DNA of 12,435 nt from Caulobacteraceae bacterium UBA6225. Its GTDB lineage: Bacteria > Pseudomonadota > Alphaproteobacteria > Caulobacterales > Caulobacteraceae. Made by a program: the position numbers and the translations under genes. Where the stretch lies: assembly GCA_002441055.1 (NCBI GenBank), contig DJWR01000126.1, forward strand, positions 1 through 12,435, in the 5' to 3' direction. A model generated the notes under the pieces. That model did no database searches. It was not told the origin of the DNA and worked only from the letters and a program-made list of their open reading frames with translations. Below are positions 6,713 to 12,435 of the stretch, one piece after another (within the stretch, counting starts at the first letter, position 1; every line of letters begins with the position of its first letter).

Positions 6713-6740
6713 ATTTGGGGTGGGTTTCGCCGGTTTCAAG
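6713..6740 (-). promoter_or_regulatory. Sigma32 (RpoH) heat-shock promoter of hsp20
   Basis: On the minus strand CTTGAA (6740-6735), a 14-nt spacer and CCCCAAAT (6720-6713) fit the sigma32 consensus CTTGAAA, 12-14 nt, CCCCATNT. The predicted start, near 6706, falls at the base of the first leader hairpin. Confidence 0.8.
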
Positions 6741-6760
6741 ACCTTGATCGCCCCGCGCTC

Positions 6761-6788
6761 TTGCCAGATCGGCTCGCGCCTCTAGGGT
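6761..6788 (+). promoter_or_regulatory. Weak candidate promoter of the exported methyltransferase-like pair
   Basis: TTGCCAG (6761-6767), 13 nt, then TCTAGGGT (6781-6788) loosely resembles the Caulobacter housekeeping promoter and would leave a short leader with GGAG at 6809-6812. Several consensus bases are missing. Its position between the divergent hsp20 promoter and the ATG is its main support. Confidence 0.22.
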
Positions 6789-6821
6789 CTCCGCCTCAAC
6801 GACTTGCCGGAGCTCCAGACC

Positions 6822-7667
6822 ATGTTTCACGACAAGTTTCCCGCCCTTATCGCCGGCGCCCTGGGCGCGCTGATTCTCGGTACGGCCGCCCAGGCTGAAG
6901 ACGCCGCCCTGCGCGAGGCCGTAGCCGGCCCCCAACGAAGCGAGGCCCATCAGGCCCGCGACACGGCCCGCAACCCCTATGAAAGCCTTGTCTTCTGGGG
7001 GCTCAAGCCTGGCCAGACGGTGATCGAGATCTCGCCTGGCAGCGGTTATTGGACCGAAATCCTGGCGCCCTACGCCAAGGCGACCGACGGGGCCTATGTG
7101 GCCGGCGTCACCGATCTGAACGATCCCAATGTCAGCGAGGCGGGCCGCCGCGGTCGTGAAGCCTTCGCCGCCAAATATGCGGACACCGCGGTGTTCGGCG
7201 ACATCACCTATGCAGGCTTTGGCGCGGTCTCTGGGCCCCTGGGCGAACCCGGCTCAGCCGACATGGTGCTGACCGCCCGCAACCTCCACAACTGGTACTG
7301 GCGCGAGGGGATGCTCGATAAGGCCCTGGCCGACTTCTACGCCGTTCTCAAGCCGGGCGGCGTGCTGGCGGTGGAGGAGCATCGCTCCGACCCGCGGCCC
7401 CAGGTTGAAGGCGCCCGGGACGGCTACATGGCCACGGCCGTCGTGGTCGCTGCGGCCGAGAAGGCGGGCTTCAAGCTGGCGGAGTCCAGTGAGATCAACG
7501 CCAACCCTAAGGACACCAAGGACCACCCCTACGGCGTCTGGACCCTGCCGCCGGTTCGCCAGAGCGCGCCTCGGGGGGAGACCGCCAGCCCGGACTTCGA
7601 CCGGGCCAAGTATGATGCGATCGGCGAAAGCGACCGCATGACTCTGCGCTTCGTCAAGCCGTCCTGA
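6822..7667 (+). CDS. Exported class I methyltransferase-like protein (COG4798 type), Sec signal
   Basis: A 281-residue protein with a Sec signal peptide (hydrophobic core about 8-21, likely cut after AQA at 23-25) followed by a Rossmann-type methyltransferase domain. The glycine-rich motif I is VIEISPGSGYW (67-77), motif IV-like sequence is SADMVLTARNLHNW (145-158), and LKPGGVLAVEEH (176-187) is the usual strand after it. The C-terminal block SEINANPKDTKDHP (223-236) and IGESDRMTLRF (267-277) is shared with the next gene. ATG 6822 is preferred over the TTG at 6804 because it starts the signal peptide and has GGAG 9 nt upstream. It resembles the predicted methyltransferases of COG4798; no substrate is known to me. 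Export is odd, because S-adenosylmethionine is a cytoplasmic cofactor. The gene is 4 nt from its paralogue. Confidence 0.86.
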   Translation: MFHDKFPALIAGALGALILGTAAQAEDAALREAVAGPQRSEAHQARDTARNPYESLVFWGLKPGQTVIEISPGSGYWTEILAPYAKATDGAYVAGVTDLNDPNVSEAGRRGREAFAAKYADTAVFGDITYAGFGAVSGPLGEPGSADMVLTARNLHNWYWREGMLDKALADFYAVLKPGGVLAVEEHRSDPRPQVEGARDGYMATAVVVAAAEKAGFKLAESSEINANPKDTKDHPYGVWTLPPVRQSAPRGETASPDFDRAKYDAIGESDRMTLRFVKPS

Positions 7668-7671
7668 ATCC

Positions 7672-8550
7672 GTGGGACTGTCGAGACTGACCCGGCGGGG
7701 GCTGCTGCTCTCCAGCCTTGCGGCTGGCGGGGCGGCGGCCCTGACCGGCTGTAATCGTGGGGAAGAGGCGGCCCCGGCCGCCCAAGCCGCCGCCATGACC
7801 CTGGAAGAAGCCGTGGCCGGCGACTGGCGCGAGGCCCAGGACAAGGCCCGGGACGTCTGGCGTCATCCGGTGGAGACCCTCAGCTTCTTTGGGCTCAAGC
7901 CCGGCATGACGGTGGTGGAGATCTGGCCCGGCGCGGGCTGGTACACCGACATCCTGGCGCCCTTTCTGGCGACTTCGGGCGGCAAGCTCTACGCGGCCAA
8001 TCTGCAACCCAATGATCCCATCGCCATCGAGGTGGTGGAGGCCTATCGCCAGAAGCTGCGGGCCAAGCCAAGGCTCTACGGCGATGTGGAGATCACCGCT
8101 TTTGGCGCCACCAGCGGACCCATGGCGCCGGCCGGTTCGGCGGATTTCGTGTTGACCGCCCGCAATGTTCACAACTGGATGGCGGCTGGCATTGTCGACA
8201 AGGCCTTCGCCGACGCCTTCGCCGCCCTGAAGCCCGGCGGGGTCTTCGGCGTGGTGGAGCACCGCGCCGCTCCCGGGAGCGTGCAGGATCCCACTGCCGC
8301 CGACGGCTATGTGGAACAGGCCTATGTCATCCGCCTGGCCCAGGAGGCTGGCTTCCTTCTCGACCAGGCCAGCGAGATCAACGCCAATCCCCGGGACACC
8401 AAGGACCATCCCTTTGGGGTCTGGACCCTGCCGCCGGTCCGTCGCACCTCGGCCCGGGGGGAGCCGGCCGATCCGGCCTTTGACAGCAGCCCCTACGAGG
8501 CCATCGGCGAGAGCGATCGCATGACCCTGCGGTTCATCAAGCCGACCTGA
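7672..8550 (+). CDS. Methyltransferase-like lipoprotein (COG4798 type), Tat-type signal
   Basis: A 292-residue paralogue of the preceding protein. Its N-terminus has a twin arginine (TRRGLLLSS, Arg8-Arg9), a hydrophobic stretch, and the lipobox LTGC (24-27), so it is probably a lipid-anchored protein exported folded through Tat. Motif I is VVEIWPGAGWY (81-91), then SADFVLTARNVHNW (156-169), LKPGGVFGVVEH (186-197) and the shared tail NANPRDTKDHPFGVWTLPPV (237-256). The acid normally found at the end of strand 2 for binding the cofactor ribose is not obvious. The GTG start at 7672 lies 4 nt after the previous stop with no visible ribosome site, so translational coupling is likely. The next in-frame ATG would remove the whole signal. 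Tandem duplication followed by divergence of the export signal is the simplest history. Confidence 0.86.
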   Translation: MGLSRLTRRGLLLSSLAAGGAAALTGCNRGEEAAPAAQAAAMTLEEAVAGDWREAQDKARDVWRHPVETLSFFGLKPGMTVVEIWPGAGWYTDILAPFLATSGGKLYAANLQPNDPIAIEVVEAYRQKLRAKPRLYGDVEITAFGATSGPMAPAGSADFVLTARNVHNWMAAGIVDKAFADAFAALKPGGVFGVVEHRAAPGSVQDPTAADGYVEQAYVIRLAQEAGFLLDQASEINANPRDTKDHPFGVWTLPPVRRTSARGEPADPAFDSSPYEAIGESDRMTLRFIKPT

Positions 8551-8557
8551 GGGCGCT

Positions 8558-9169
8558 TCAGAGCTGCTGGCGGTAGCTTTCGATGATCTGTTCGTTGGTC
8601 ACCGGCAGCTTGCCCAGGTTCAGCTGGTCGGAGATCATCTCCGCCCCGCTGGGCAGCACGCTGCGGTCCAGCCGCGCCTCGGGGTCCCAGAGGCGACCGC
8701 GCATGATCGCCTTGGGGCAGTGCAGGAAGGTCTCCTCCACGGCGATGATGAGCACCAGTCGCGGCAGGCGGCCGAACTCCTCGAACTGCGCCAGCAGGGC
8801 CTCGTCGTCGGTGGCGCTGGCCTGACCATTGACGCGATAGACGTCGTCAAAGCCGGGGATCATGAACATCATCCCGACCCTGCCGGTCCCGGCCAGCAGG
8901 TTGCGCAGGGTGTCGAGGCGGTTGTTTCCGGGACGGTCGGGCAGGAAGAGGGTTTTGCCGTCCTCGCTCACATGCACGAACCCCGGCTCGCCTCCCCGGG
9001 GCGAGACATCCAGGGCGCCGTCGGCGCCAGACGAGCTCACCACGCAGAAGGGGGAGTGGCCGATGAAGGCGCGGCCATGGCGCTCCACATGATCGAGGGC
9101 CTTGTCCAGGACCAGCTTGCCCGGCGCCCGGTAGAGCTGGTCCAGATCCTCCAGTGCGAGCCGCCGCAT
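8558..9169 (-). CDS. PPOX-type flavin-binding protein (pyridoxamine 5'-phosphate oxidase fold)
   Basis: A 203-residue protein of the split-barrel FMN-binding superfamily, resembling the DR2398/MSMEG_1061 subfamily whose members are annotated as pyridoxamine 5'-phosphate oxidase-related. Typical segments are DVSPRGGEPGFV (54-65), LFLPDRPGNNRLDTLRNLL (74-92), VYRVNGQA (110-117) and HCPKAIMRGRLW (150-161). True PdxH enzymes differ in the C-terminal region, so a redox role on another substrate, possibly with FMN or F420, is more likely than vitamin B6 synthesis. The ATG at 9169 has GAGG 7 nt upstream. The gene stands alone, convergent with the methyltransferase-like pair (7 nt between the stops) and divergent from the SCP2 operon. 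Confidence 0.88.
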   Translation of the reverse strand: MRRLALEDLDQLYRAPGKLVLDKALDHVERHGRAFIGHSPFCVVSSSGADGALDVSPRGGEPGFVHVSEDGKTLFLPDRPGNNRLDTLRNLLAGTGRVGMMFMIPGFDDVYRVNGQASATDDEALLAQFEEFGRLPRLVLIIAVEETFLHCPKAIMRGRLWDPEARLDRSVLPSGAEMISDQLNLGKLPVTNEQIIESYRQQL

Positions 9170-9186
9170 GGCCTACCTCTTCATTT

Positions 9187-9211
9187 TGATAATCAGTCGC
9201 AAATGATGATC
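9187..9211. repeat. Two TGATRATC half-sites in a divergent intergenic region
   Basis: TGATAATC (9187-9194) and TGATGATC (9204-9211) are direct repeats 17 nt apart in the 127-nt gap between the PPOX gene and the SCP2 gene. They are AT-richer than the surroundings and could bind a regulator. No known consensus is matched closely, and no clear -35/-10 pair was found for either gene. Confidence 0.25.
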
Positions 9212-9296
9212 GATCCCGAGGTCCCTGTCACGGGGAAATCCGGGTTTGTTTACTTCCCCCCGGCGGCAGGCCAAGCTCGCCGGCCTTGGAGCGCCG

Positions 9297-9605
9297 ATGG
9301 CTACGATAGAACAGCTGACCACCCGCATCGCCGACACGCTGAAGTCCGGCGAACCCCTGTCCCATGTGGTCAAGATCGACCTCAAGGGGGCGGGGTTTAT
9401 CCATATTGATGGGACCCAGGTGACCAATCGCGATGCGCCGGCTGATCTGGTGGTGACCATCAGCCTGGACGACATTGTCGCCCTGGGCCGCCGTCGCCTC
9501 GATCCGATGACCGCCTTGATGAGCCGACGTATGCGCATGTCCAACATGGGTCTGGCCATGTCCATGCAGTCCCAGATCCAGACCCTTTTCTCCCAGGCCG
9601 CCTGA
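9297..9605 (+). CDS. SCP2 sterol-binding domain protein
   Basis: A 102-residue stand-alone SCP2 domain, a small hydrophobic-tunnel fold that binds lipids or acyl-CoA. The family pattern is clear in the second half: LDDIVALGRRRLDPMTALMS (residues 59-78), then MGLAMSMQSQIQTLF, corresponding to the usual D.V..G..DP..AFM.GK...GDM.LA. The frame is open further upstream from a TTG at 9246, but ATG 9297 is chosen because GGAG lies 5 nt before it (9288-9291) and the domain begins there. The next gene follows after 11 nt, so the two probably form an operon acting on a lipid substrate. That link is inferred from context. Confidence 0.88.
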   Translation: MATIEQLTTRIADTLKSGEPLSHVVKIDLKGAGFIHIDGTQVTNRDAPADLVVTISLDDIVALGRRRLDPMTALMSRRMRMSNMGLAMSMQSQIQTLFSQAA

Positions 9606-9616
9606 AGGAACCCGCC

Positions 9617-10588
9617 ATGACGCAAACGGCGCCGCTCATCGATATCCCGGCCGCCCCGGTCCCCGCCGGCGGGGCGGGGGAATGGTATGTGGGCGCAAGT
9701 GGCGCGCGGCTGCGGGCGGCCCTGTTCCCGGCCAGGGGGGCGGTGCGAGGCTCGGTGGTGCTGAGCGGCGGGCGGACCGAACCGATTGAAAAATATTATG
9801 AAGTCATCGAGGATCTGACCCTGCGCGGCTTCGTGGTGCTGGCCCATGACTGGCGGGGTCAGGGGCTGTCGCACCGGGACCTGGAGGACGACCGACTGAA
9901 GGGTCATGCGGTCGGATATGAGCCCTTTTTGGCCGATTTTGACGCCCTTTTGGCCCATTATGAGCCCCGTTTGCCCAAGCCCTGGATCGCCATTGGCCAT
10001 TCCATGGGCGGCTGCCTGACCCTGCTGGCGCTGGCCAAGGGCCAGGCCGCGCGGTTCTCAGGCGCGGTGCTGTCGGCGCCCATGCTAGGCGTGCGGGTCG
10101 GCCGCTATCCCAAGGCGGTGAAGCTGCTGGCGGCCTGGAACCGGCTGACGCGGCGGAGCGGGACCTATGTCATGGGCGATCCCGGCAAGCCCTTTGACGA
10201 CACCTTCGAGGACAATGTCCTGACCCACGACCGGGTGCGCTTCTCCCGGGCCCGGGCCCAGGTGGCCGCCCATCGGGATCTGGCGCTGGGGGCGCCGACC
10301 TGGGGCTGGCTCGACTTCGCCCTGCGCGCCGGGGACTTTTTCGCCAAGCCCGCCAACCTGGCTTCGGTGACCATACCGGTGATCATCTGTCAGGCCGAGC
10401 AGGAGAAGCTGGTGGACAACGCCGCCCAGGATCAGGTGGCCCGCAGCCTGCCTGATGGCAGGCTGGTGGTGGTCAAGGGCGCCCTGCACGAGATCCTGAT
10501 GGAGACCGAGGACAAGCGGGCGGTGTTCTTCGCCGAGTTCGACGCCCTGGCCGGGCGCGTGTCTAAGCCGTCGTCGCCGAGCGCCTAA
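9617..10588 (+). CDS. Alpha/beta hydrolase, lysophospholipase/monoacylglycerol lipase type
   Basis: A 323-residue serine hydrolase of the PldB/Hydrolase_4 type. The nucleophile elbow GHSMGG places the catalytic Ser at 129. The oxyanion and cap sequence DWRGQGLS (78-85) is the usual HD.RG.G.S motif, and His291 in GALHEILME is the catalytic His. The acid is probably Glu263 or Asp268 in AEQEKLVDN, which departs a little from the common G..D.(I/V)V. No signal peptide is seen, so the enzyme is probably cytoplasmic. AAGGAA lies 6 nt before the ATG and overlaps the stop of the SCP2 gene, supporting coupled translation. The substrate is likely a monoacyl lipid. The last 26 nt overlap the end of hisN on the other strand. 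Confidence 0.9.
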   Translation: MTQTAPLIDIPAAPVPAGGAGEWYVGASGARLRAALFPARGAVRGSVVLSGGRTEPIEKYYEVIEDLTLRGFVVLAHDWRGQGLSHRDLEDDRLKGHAVGYEPFLADFDALLAHYEPRLPKPWIAIGHSMGGCLTLLALAKGQAARFSGAVLSAPMLGVRVGRYPKAVKLLAAWNRLTRRSGTYVMGDPGKPFDDTFEDNVLTHDRVRFSRARAQVAAHRDLALGAPTWGWLDFALRAGDFFAKPANLASVTIPVIICQAEQEKLVDNAAQDQVARSLPDGRLVVVKGALHEILMETEDKRAVFFAEFDALAGRVSKPSSPSA

Positions 10589-11390
10589 GGGCCACCAGGG
10601 CCTCATCCAGACAGGCCCGGTCGCCGACGATCGCCACCTGGCCGCCGGACGCCCCCACAGGCTGGCCGCGCCAGTCGGTGACCAGGCCGCCAGCGCCTTC
10701 GATGACGGGGATGGCGGCCTCAATGTCCCAGGATTTGAGGCCGGCTTCGATGACCATGTCCAATGTGCCAGCCGCCACCATGGCGTAGCCGTAGGCGTCG
10801 AGGCCAAGCCGCGCCAGGCGCGAGGCGGCCCGCACCTGGGTCCAGGCGCCCAGCTCGGCGCCGTTGAAACAGGCCTCGGGATCGGTGGTGGCGATGACGG
10901 CGTCGGTCAGCTTGGGGCAGGCTCGCACCTTCAGGGGGCGAGAGGCGCCTCGGGACACCAGCCGCGAGCCGCCCGCATGACCGAGATAGACCTCGTCCAG
11001 ATAGGGCTGGCCGATCGATCCCAGAACGGGACGGCCCTGGTGACGCAATCCGATCAGCACGCACCAGAGGGGCAGGCCGGCGACGAAGGAACGGGTGCCG
11101 TCGATGGGATCGAGCACCCAGACGAACTCGGCGTCGGGGCGATCCTCGCCATATTCCTCGCCGATCACCCCATGGTCAGGAAAGCGCTGGCCGATCAGCC
11201 GCCGGATCGCCGCCTCCGCTCCACGGTCGGCCGCCGTCACCGGGTCAAAGGCGTTCAGGCCCCCTGGCTTGCCGCCCTTGTTCTCCAGGCCGTGGTCGGC
11301 CCGGAACAGGGGCAGGGCCACGTCAGCGGCGGCTTGGTTGAACTCGAGGATCACGTCCTCAAGGGCGGTCAGGCGATCAAGGGTCAGCAT
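10563..11390 (-). CDS. hisN: Histidinol-phosphatase HisN (inositol monophosphatase family)
   Basis: Removes phosphate from L-histidinol phosphate in histidine synthesis, in bacteria that lack the HisB- or HisK-type enzymes. The 275 residues carry the metal-binding set of the family: GEE (77-79), DPIDGT (94-99) and WDIEAA (221-226). RSFVAGLPLWCVLIGL (100-115) after the metal loop is the form typical of HisN rather than SuhB. The ATG at 11390 has no good ribosome site. Instead a promoter ends 6 nt before it, so the mRNA may be leaderless. It lies downstream of the XRE gene, separated by a terminator-like hairpin, and overlaps the hydrolase gene tail to tail by 26 nt. A broader sugar or inositol phosphatase is the alternative. 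Confidence 0.88.
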   Translation of the reverse strand: MLTLDRLTALEDVILEFNQAAADVALPLFRADHGLENKGGKPGGLNAFDPVTAADRGAEAAIRRLIGQRFPDHGVIGEEYGEDRPDAEFVWVLDPIDGTRSFVAGLPLWCVLIGLRHQGRPVLGSIGQPYLDEVYLGHAGGSRLVSRGASRPLKVRACPKLTDAVIATTDPEACFNGAELGAWTQVRAASRLARLGLDAYGYAMVAAGTLDMVIEAGLKSWDIEAAIPVIEGAGGLVTDWRGQPVGASGGQVAIVGDRACLDEALVALRRSATTA

Positions 11391-11396
11391 AGGCCC

Positions 11397-11424
11397 CGTT
11401 TAGCCCGCCCGGCCGCCCGGTCAA
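11397..11424 (-). promoter_or_regulatory. Housekeeping promoter of hisN, probably leaderless
   Basis: On the minus strand TTGACCG (11424-11418), a 13-nt spacer and GCTAAACG (11404-11397) fit TTGACGS/GCTANAWC with only a few mismatches. The ATG of hisN follows 6 nt after the -10, where transcription would be expected to start. Confidence 0.6.
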
Positions 11425-11444
11425 ATCCCGCCAGTGGGCGGGAT
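11425..11444 (-). terminator. Hairpin after the XRE regulator gene, possible terminator
   Basis: ATCCCGCC and GGCGGGAT form a perfect 8-bp stem with a 4-nt loop, starting 7 nt after the XRE stop codon. On the minus strand only three T follow, so termination may be partial. The T stretch runs straight into the -35 of the hisN promoter. Confidence 0.5.
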
Positions 11445-11451
11445 CGCCGGT

Positions 11452-11832
11452 TCAGCCGTGCTCGCTGTCGCCATTGAGGGACTTGGCCAGGTCCAGCAGC
11501 CGGCGCCGGGGGCGTTCGCCCAGCTGATAATAGGCCCGGATCAGGTCCATGGTCTCTTTGCTGGCCAGGACTTCGCCGCCGCTCTCACAGGCCGCCGCGC
11601 GTTCCTGCGCCGCCGCCGAGAGACCGTCGTAGAAATAGGCCACCGGCACCTCGAGGGCCTCGGACAGCTGCCACAGGCGGGCGGCGGAAATCCGGTTGGC
11701 GCCGCACTCATACTTCTGGATCTGCTGAAAGCGGACCCCGCAGGCGCCAGCCAGCTGTTGTTGTGTCAGGCCGAGCAGACGGCGCCGACGACGGAGACGC
11801 TTACCCAGGTGGACGTCAATCTCATTGCCCAT
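11452..11832 (-). CDS. XRE-family helix-turn-helix transcriptional regulator
   Basis: A 126-residue DNA-binding protein with a Cro/C1-type helix-turn-helix at about residues 10-66. LTQQQLAGACGV and QQIQKYECGANRIS give the two recognition helices, and LWQLSEALEVPVAYFYDG completes the five-helix fold. An Arg-rich run (RLRRRRR, 12-18) precedes it. The C-terminal part, about 80-126, is short and has no recognisable ligand domain. The family is widespread in alphaproteobacteria as small stand-alone regulators. The ATG at 11832 is preceded by a weak AAGGGGG. Two sets of inverted repeats lie 33-90 nt upstream and may be its own operator. It is divergent from the acyltransferase gene, a likely first target, although this is inference. 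Confidence 0.9.
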   Translation of the reverse strand: MGNEIDVHLGKRLRRRRRLLGLTQQQLAGACGVRFQQIQKYECGANRISAARLWQLSEALEVPVAYFYDGLSAAAQERAAACESGGEVLASKETMDLIRAYYQLGERPRRRLLDLAKSLNGDSEHG

Positions 11833-11864
11833 GTCTCTTGCCCCCTTGTGGTTAAGAAGCCGAG

Positions 11865-11920
11865 CCGTCCCGATCGGGGACGGTATGGGCCAAACTTGGC
11901 AAGTCGCGCGCCAAGCGACT
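11865..11920. promoter_or_regulatory. Cluster of inverted repeats between the XRE and acyltransferase genes
   Basis: CCGTCCC, 5 nt, GGGACGG (11865-11883) forms one palindrome. CTTGGC, 9 nt, GCCAAG (11895-11915) and AGTCGC, 7 nt, GCGACT (11902-11920) form two interleaved ones that cannot pair at the same time. In a 133-nt divergent gap next to an XRE gene these are plausible operators. No T tract follows, so they are unlikely to be terminators. Confidence 0.45.
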
Positions 11921-11965
11921 GCGGTTCGCGTTGCACAGAGCCGGGCCGCAAGACTAGTAGAGGTG

Positions 11966-12435
11966 ATGGCCCGCGCCCGATCCTCTCTGGTCCAGACCTT
12001 CGCCCGCGACCTCGCCTGGCGGCTGGAGGTTGTGGCCTATGACGTCATCACCCTGTTGGCGCGCTTGTTTCCCATTGATGCGGTGTCGGATTTCGGGGCG
12101 GCGGCGGTGGGCTGGCTTGGGCCGCTGACCAGCACGCACCGGGTGGCGGTGCGCAACCTGCAGATCGCCTTCCCCGACCTGACGCCCGCCGAGATCGACG
12201 CCCTGGCCGCCGAGCAGTGGCGCCAGATCGGCCGGACCTTTGCGGAATTTCCCATTATCGACCGGATCGTCGCGGCCGGGGACCGGATCGAGATCGTCAA
12301 CGCCGAACGTCTGGCCGAGATCGCCCGCACAGGCGAGCCGGTGGTGTTCGTCTCTGGCCATCTCTCCAATTGGGAGATCATGCCCGCGGTCATCGCCCAT
12401 TCGGGCGTGGTCTGTCACATGACCTATCGGGCGGC
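11966..12435 (+). CDS. LpxL/HtrB-type lysophospholipid acyltransferase, N-terminal part (runs off window)
   Basis: The first 156 residues of a membrane-associated acyltransferase of the lipid A biosynthesis (LpxL/LpxM) family, which adds a secondary acyl chain to lipid A precursors at the inner membrane. Diagnostic are VRNLQIAFPDLTPAEIDALA (62-81), the family's R.NL...FP pattern, and VFVSGHLSNWEIMP (127-140) holding the catalytic HX4E motif (His132, Glu137). An amphipathic N-terminal stretch about 20-55 probably contacts the membrane. No stop codon occurs before the window end; the family is about 290-310 residues. ATG 11966 is taken as start, although AGAGG is only 2 nt upstream and GTG 11963 is in frame, so the start may be leaderless or slightly different. 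Which acyl chain or position is used cannot be told. Confidence 0.88.
   Translation, partial: MARARSSLVQTFARDLAWRLEVVAYDVITLLARLFPIDAVSDFGAAAVGWLGPLTSTHRVAVRNLQIAFPDLTPAEIDALAAEQWRQIGRTFAEFPIIDRIVAAGDRIEIVNAERLAEIARTGEPVVFVSGHLSNWEIMPAVIAHSGVVCHMTYRA

Noticed and set aside
6603..6950. Upstream extension of the hsp20 reading frame to a 267-residue protein
   Set aside because: The extra sequence has no domain, covers the sigma32 promoter and the leader hairpins, and the IbpA-like N-terminus begins at ATG 6602.
11931..11960. TTGCAC and CTAGTA as a promoter for the acyltransferase
   Set aside because: The -10 has several mismatches and the spacing is outside the usual Caulobacter range; too weak to list.
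11434..12042. Plus-strand open frame overlapping the XRE gene and the acyltransferase start
   Set aside because: It matches no family and is antisense to a clear XRE protein. The true acyltransferase frame starts at 11966 in another phase and stays open to the window end.

Overview
This is a GC-rich window with tightly packed genes from an alphaproteobacterium, most likely of the Caulobacterales (Caulobacter/Phenylobacterium type). The placement rests on codon use, on gene families (IbpA-type Hsp20, HisN, KdsD) and on promoter-like sites resembling the Caulobacter housekeeping consensus (TTGACGS, 10-14 nt, GCTANAWC). No rRNA, tRNA, insertion sequence, phage gene or CRISPR array was seen. No stretch over 300 bases lacks a gene.

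Layout. (1) 1-2119, minus strand: a small membrane protein, KdsD (arabinose-5-phosphate isomerase, first step to Kdo) and the N-terminal part of a phosphomannomutase/phosphoglucomutase. These are envelope sugar precursor genes, and the first two overlap by 4 nt. (2) 2240-3408, plus: gpmA, overlapped by a stand-alone RibD-like deaminase. (3) 3474-6078, plus: two pentapeptide-repeat proteins, both 420 residues, from a tandem gene duplication. (4) 6147-6602, minus: an IbpA-like Hsp20 chaperone with a sigma32-type promoter, a roughly 100-nt leader that looks like a ROSE RNA thermometer, and an intrinsic terminator. (5) 6822-8550, plus: a second tandem paralogous pair, two methyltransferase-fold proteins both predicted to be exported, one by a Sec signal and one as a Tat-type lipoprotein. 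(6) 8558-9169, minus: a PPOX-type flavoprotein. (7) 9297-10588, plus: an SCP2 sterol-carrier-like protein and an alpha/beta hydrolase in one operon. (8) 10563-11390, minus: hisN, overlapping the hydrolase tail to tail. (9) 11452-11832, minus: an XRE regulator. (10) 11966 to the window end, plus: the N-terminal part of an LpxL/HtrB-type acyltransferase.

How it fits together. Envelope synthesis recurs at both ends (sugar phosphates and Kdo on the left, lipid A-type acylation on the right), but most genes are ordinary housekeeping in short transcription units. The points most worth a second look are the heat-shock control region of the hsp20 gene (transcriptional and RNA-thermometer control stacked together), the exported methyltransferase-like pair, the paired pentapeptide proteins with an internally repeated cap motif, and two minus-strand genes (the 81-residue protein and hisN) whose -10 boxes lie so close to the ATG that leaderless mRNAs are expected. 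I did not find a clearly new multi-gene system.
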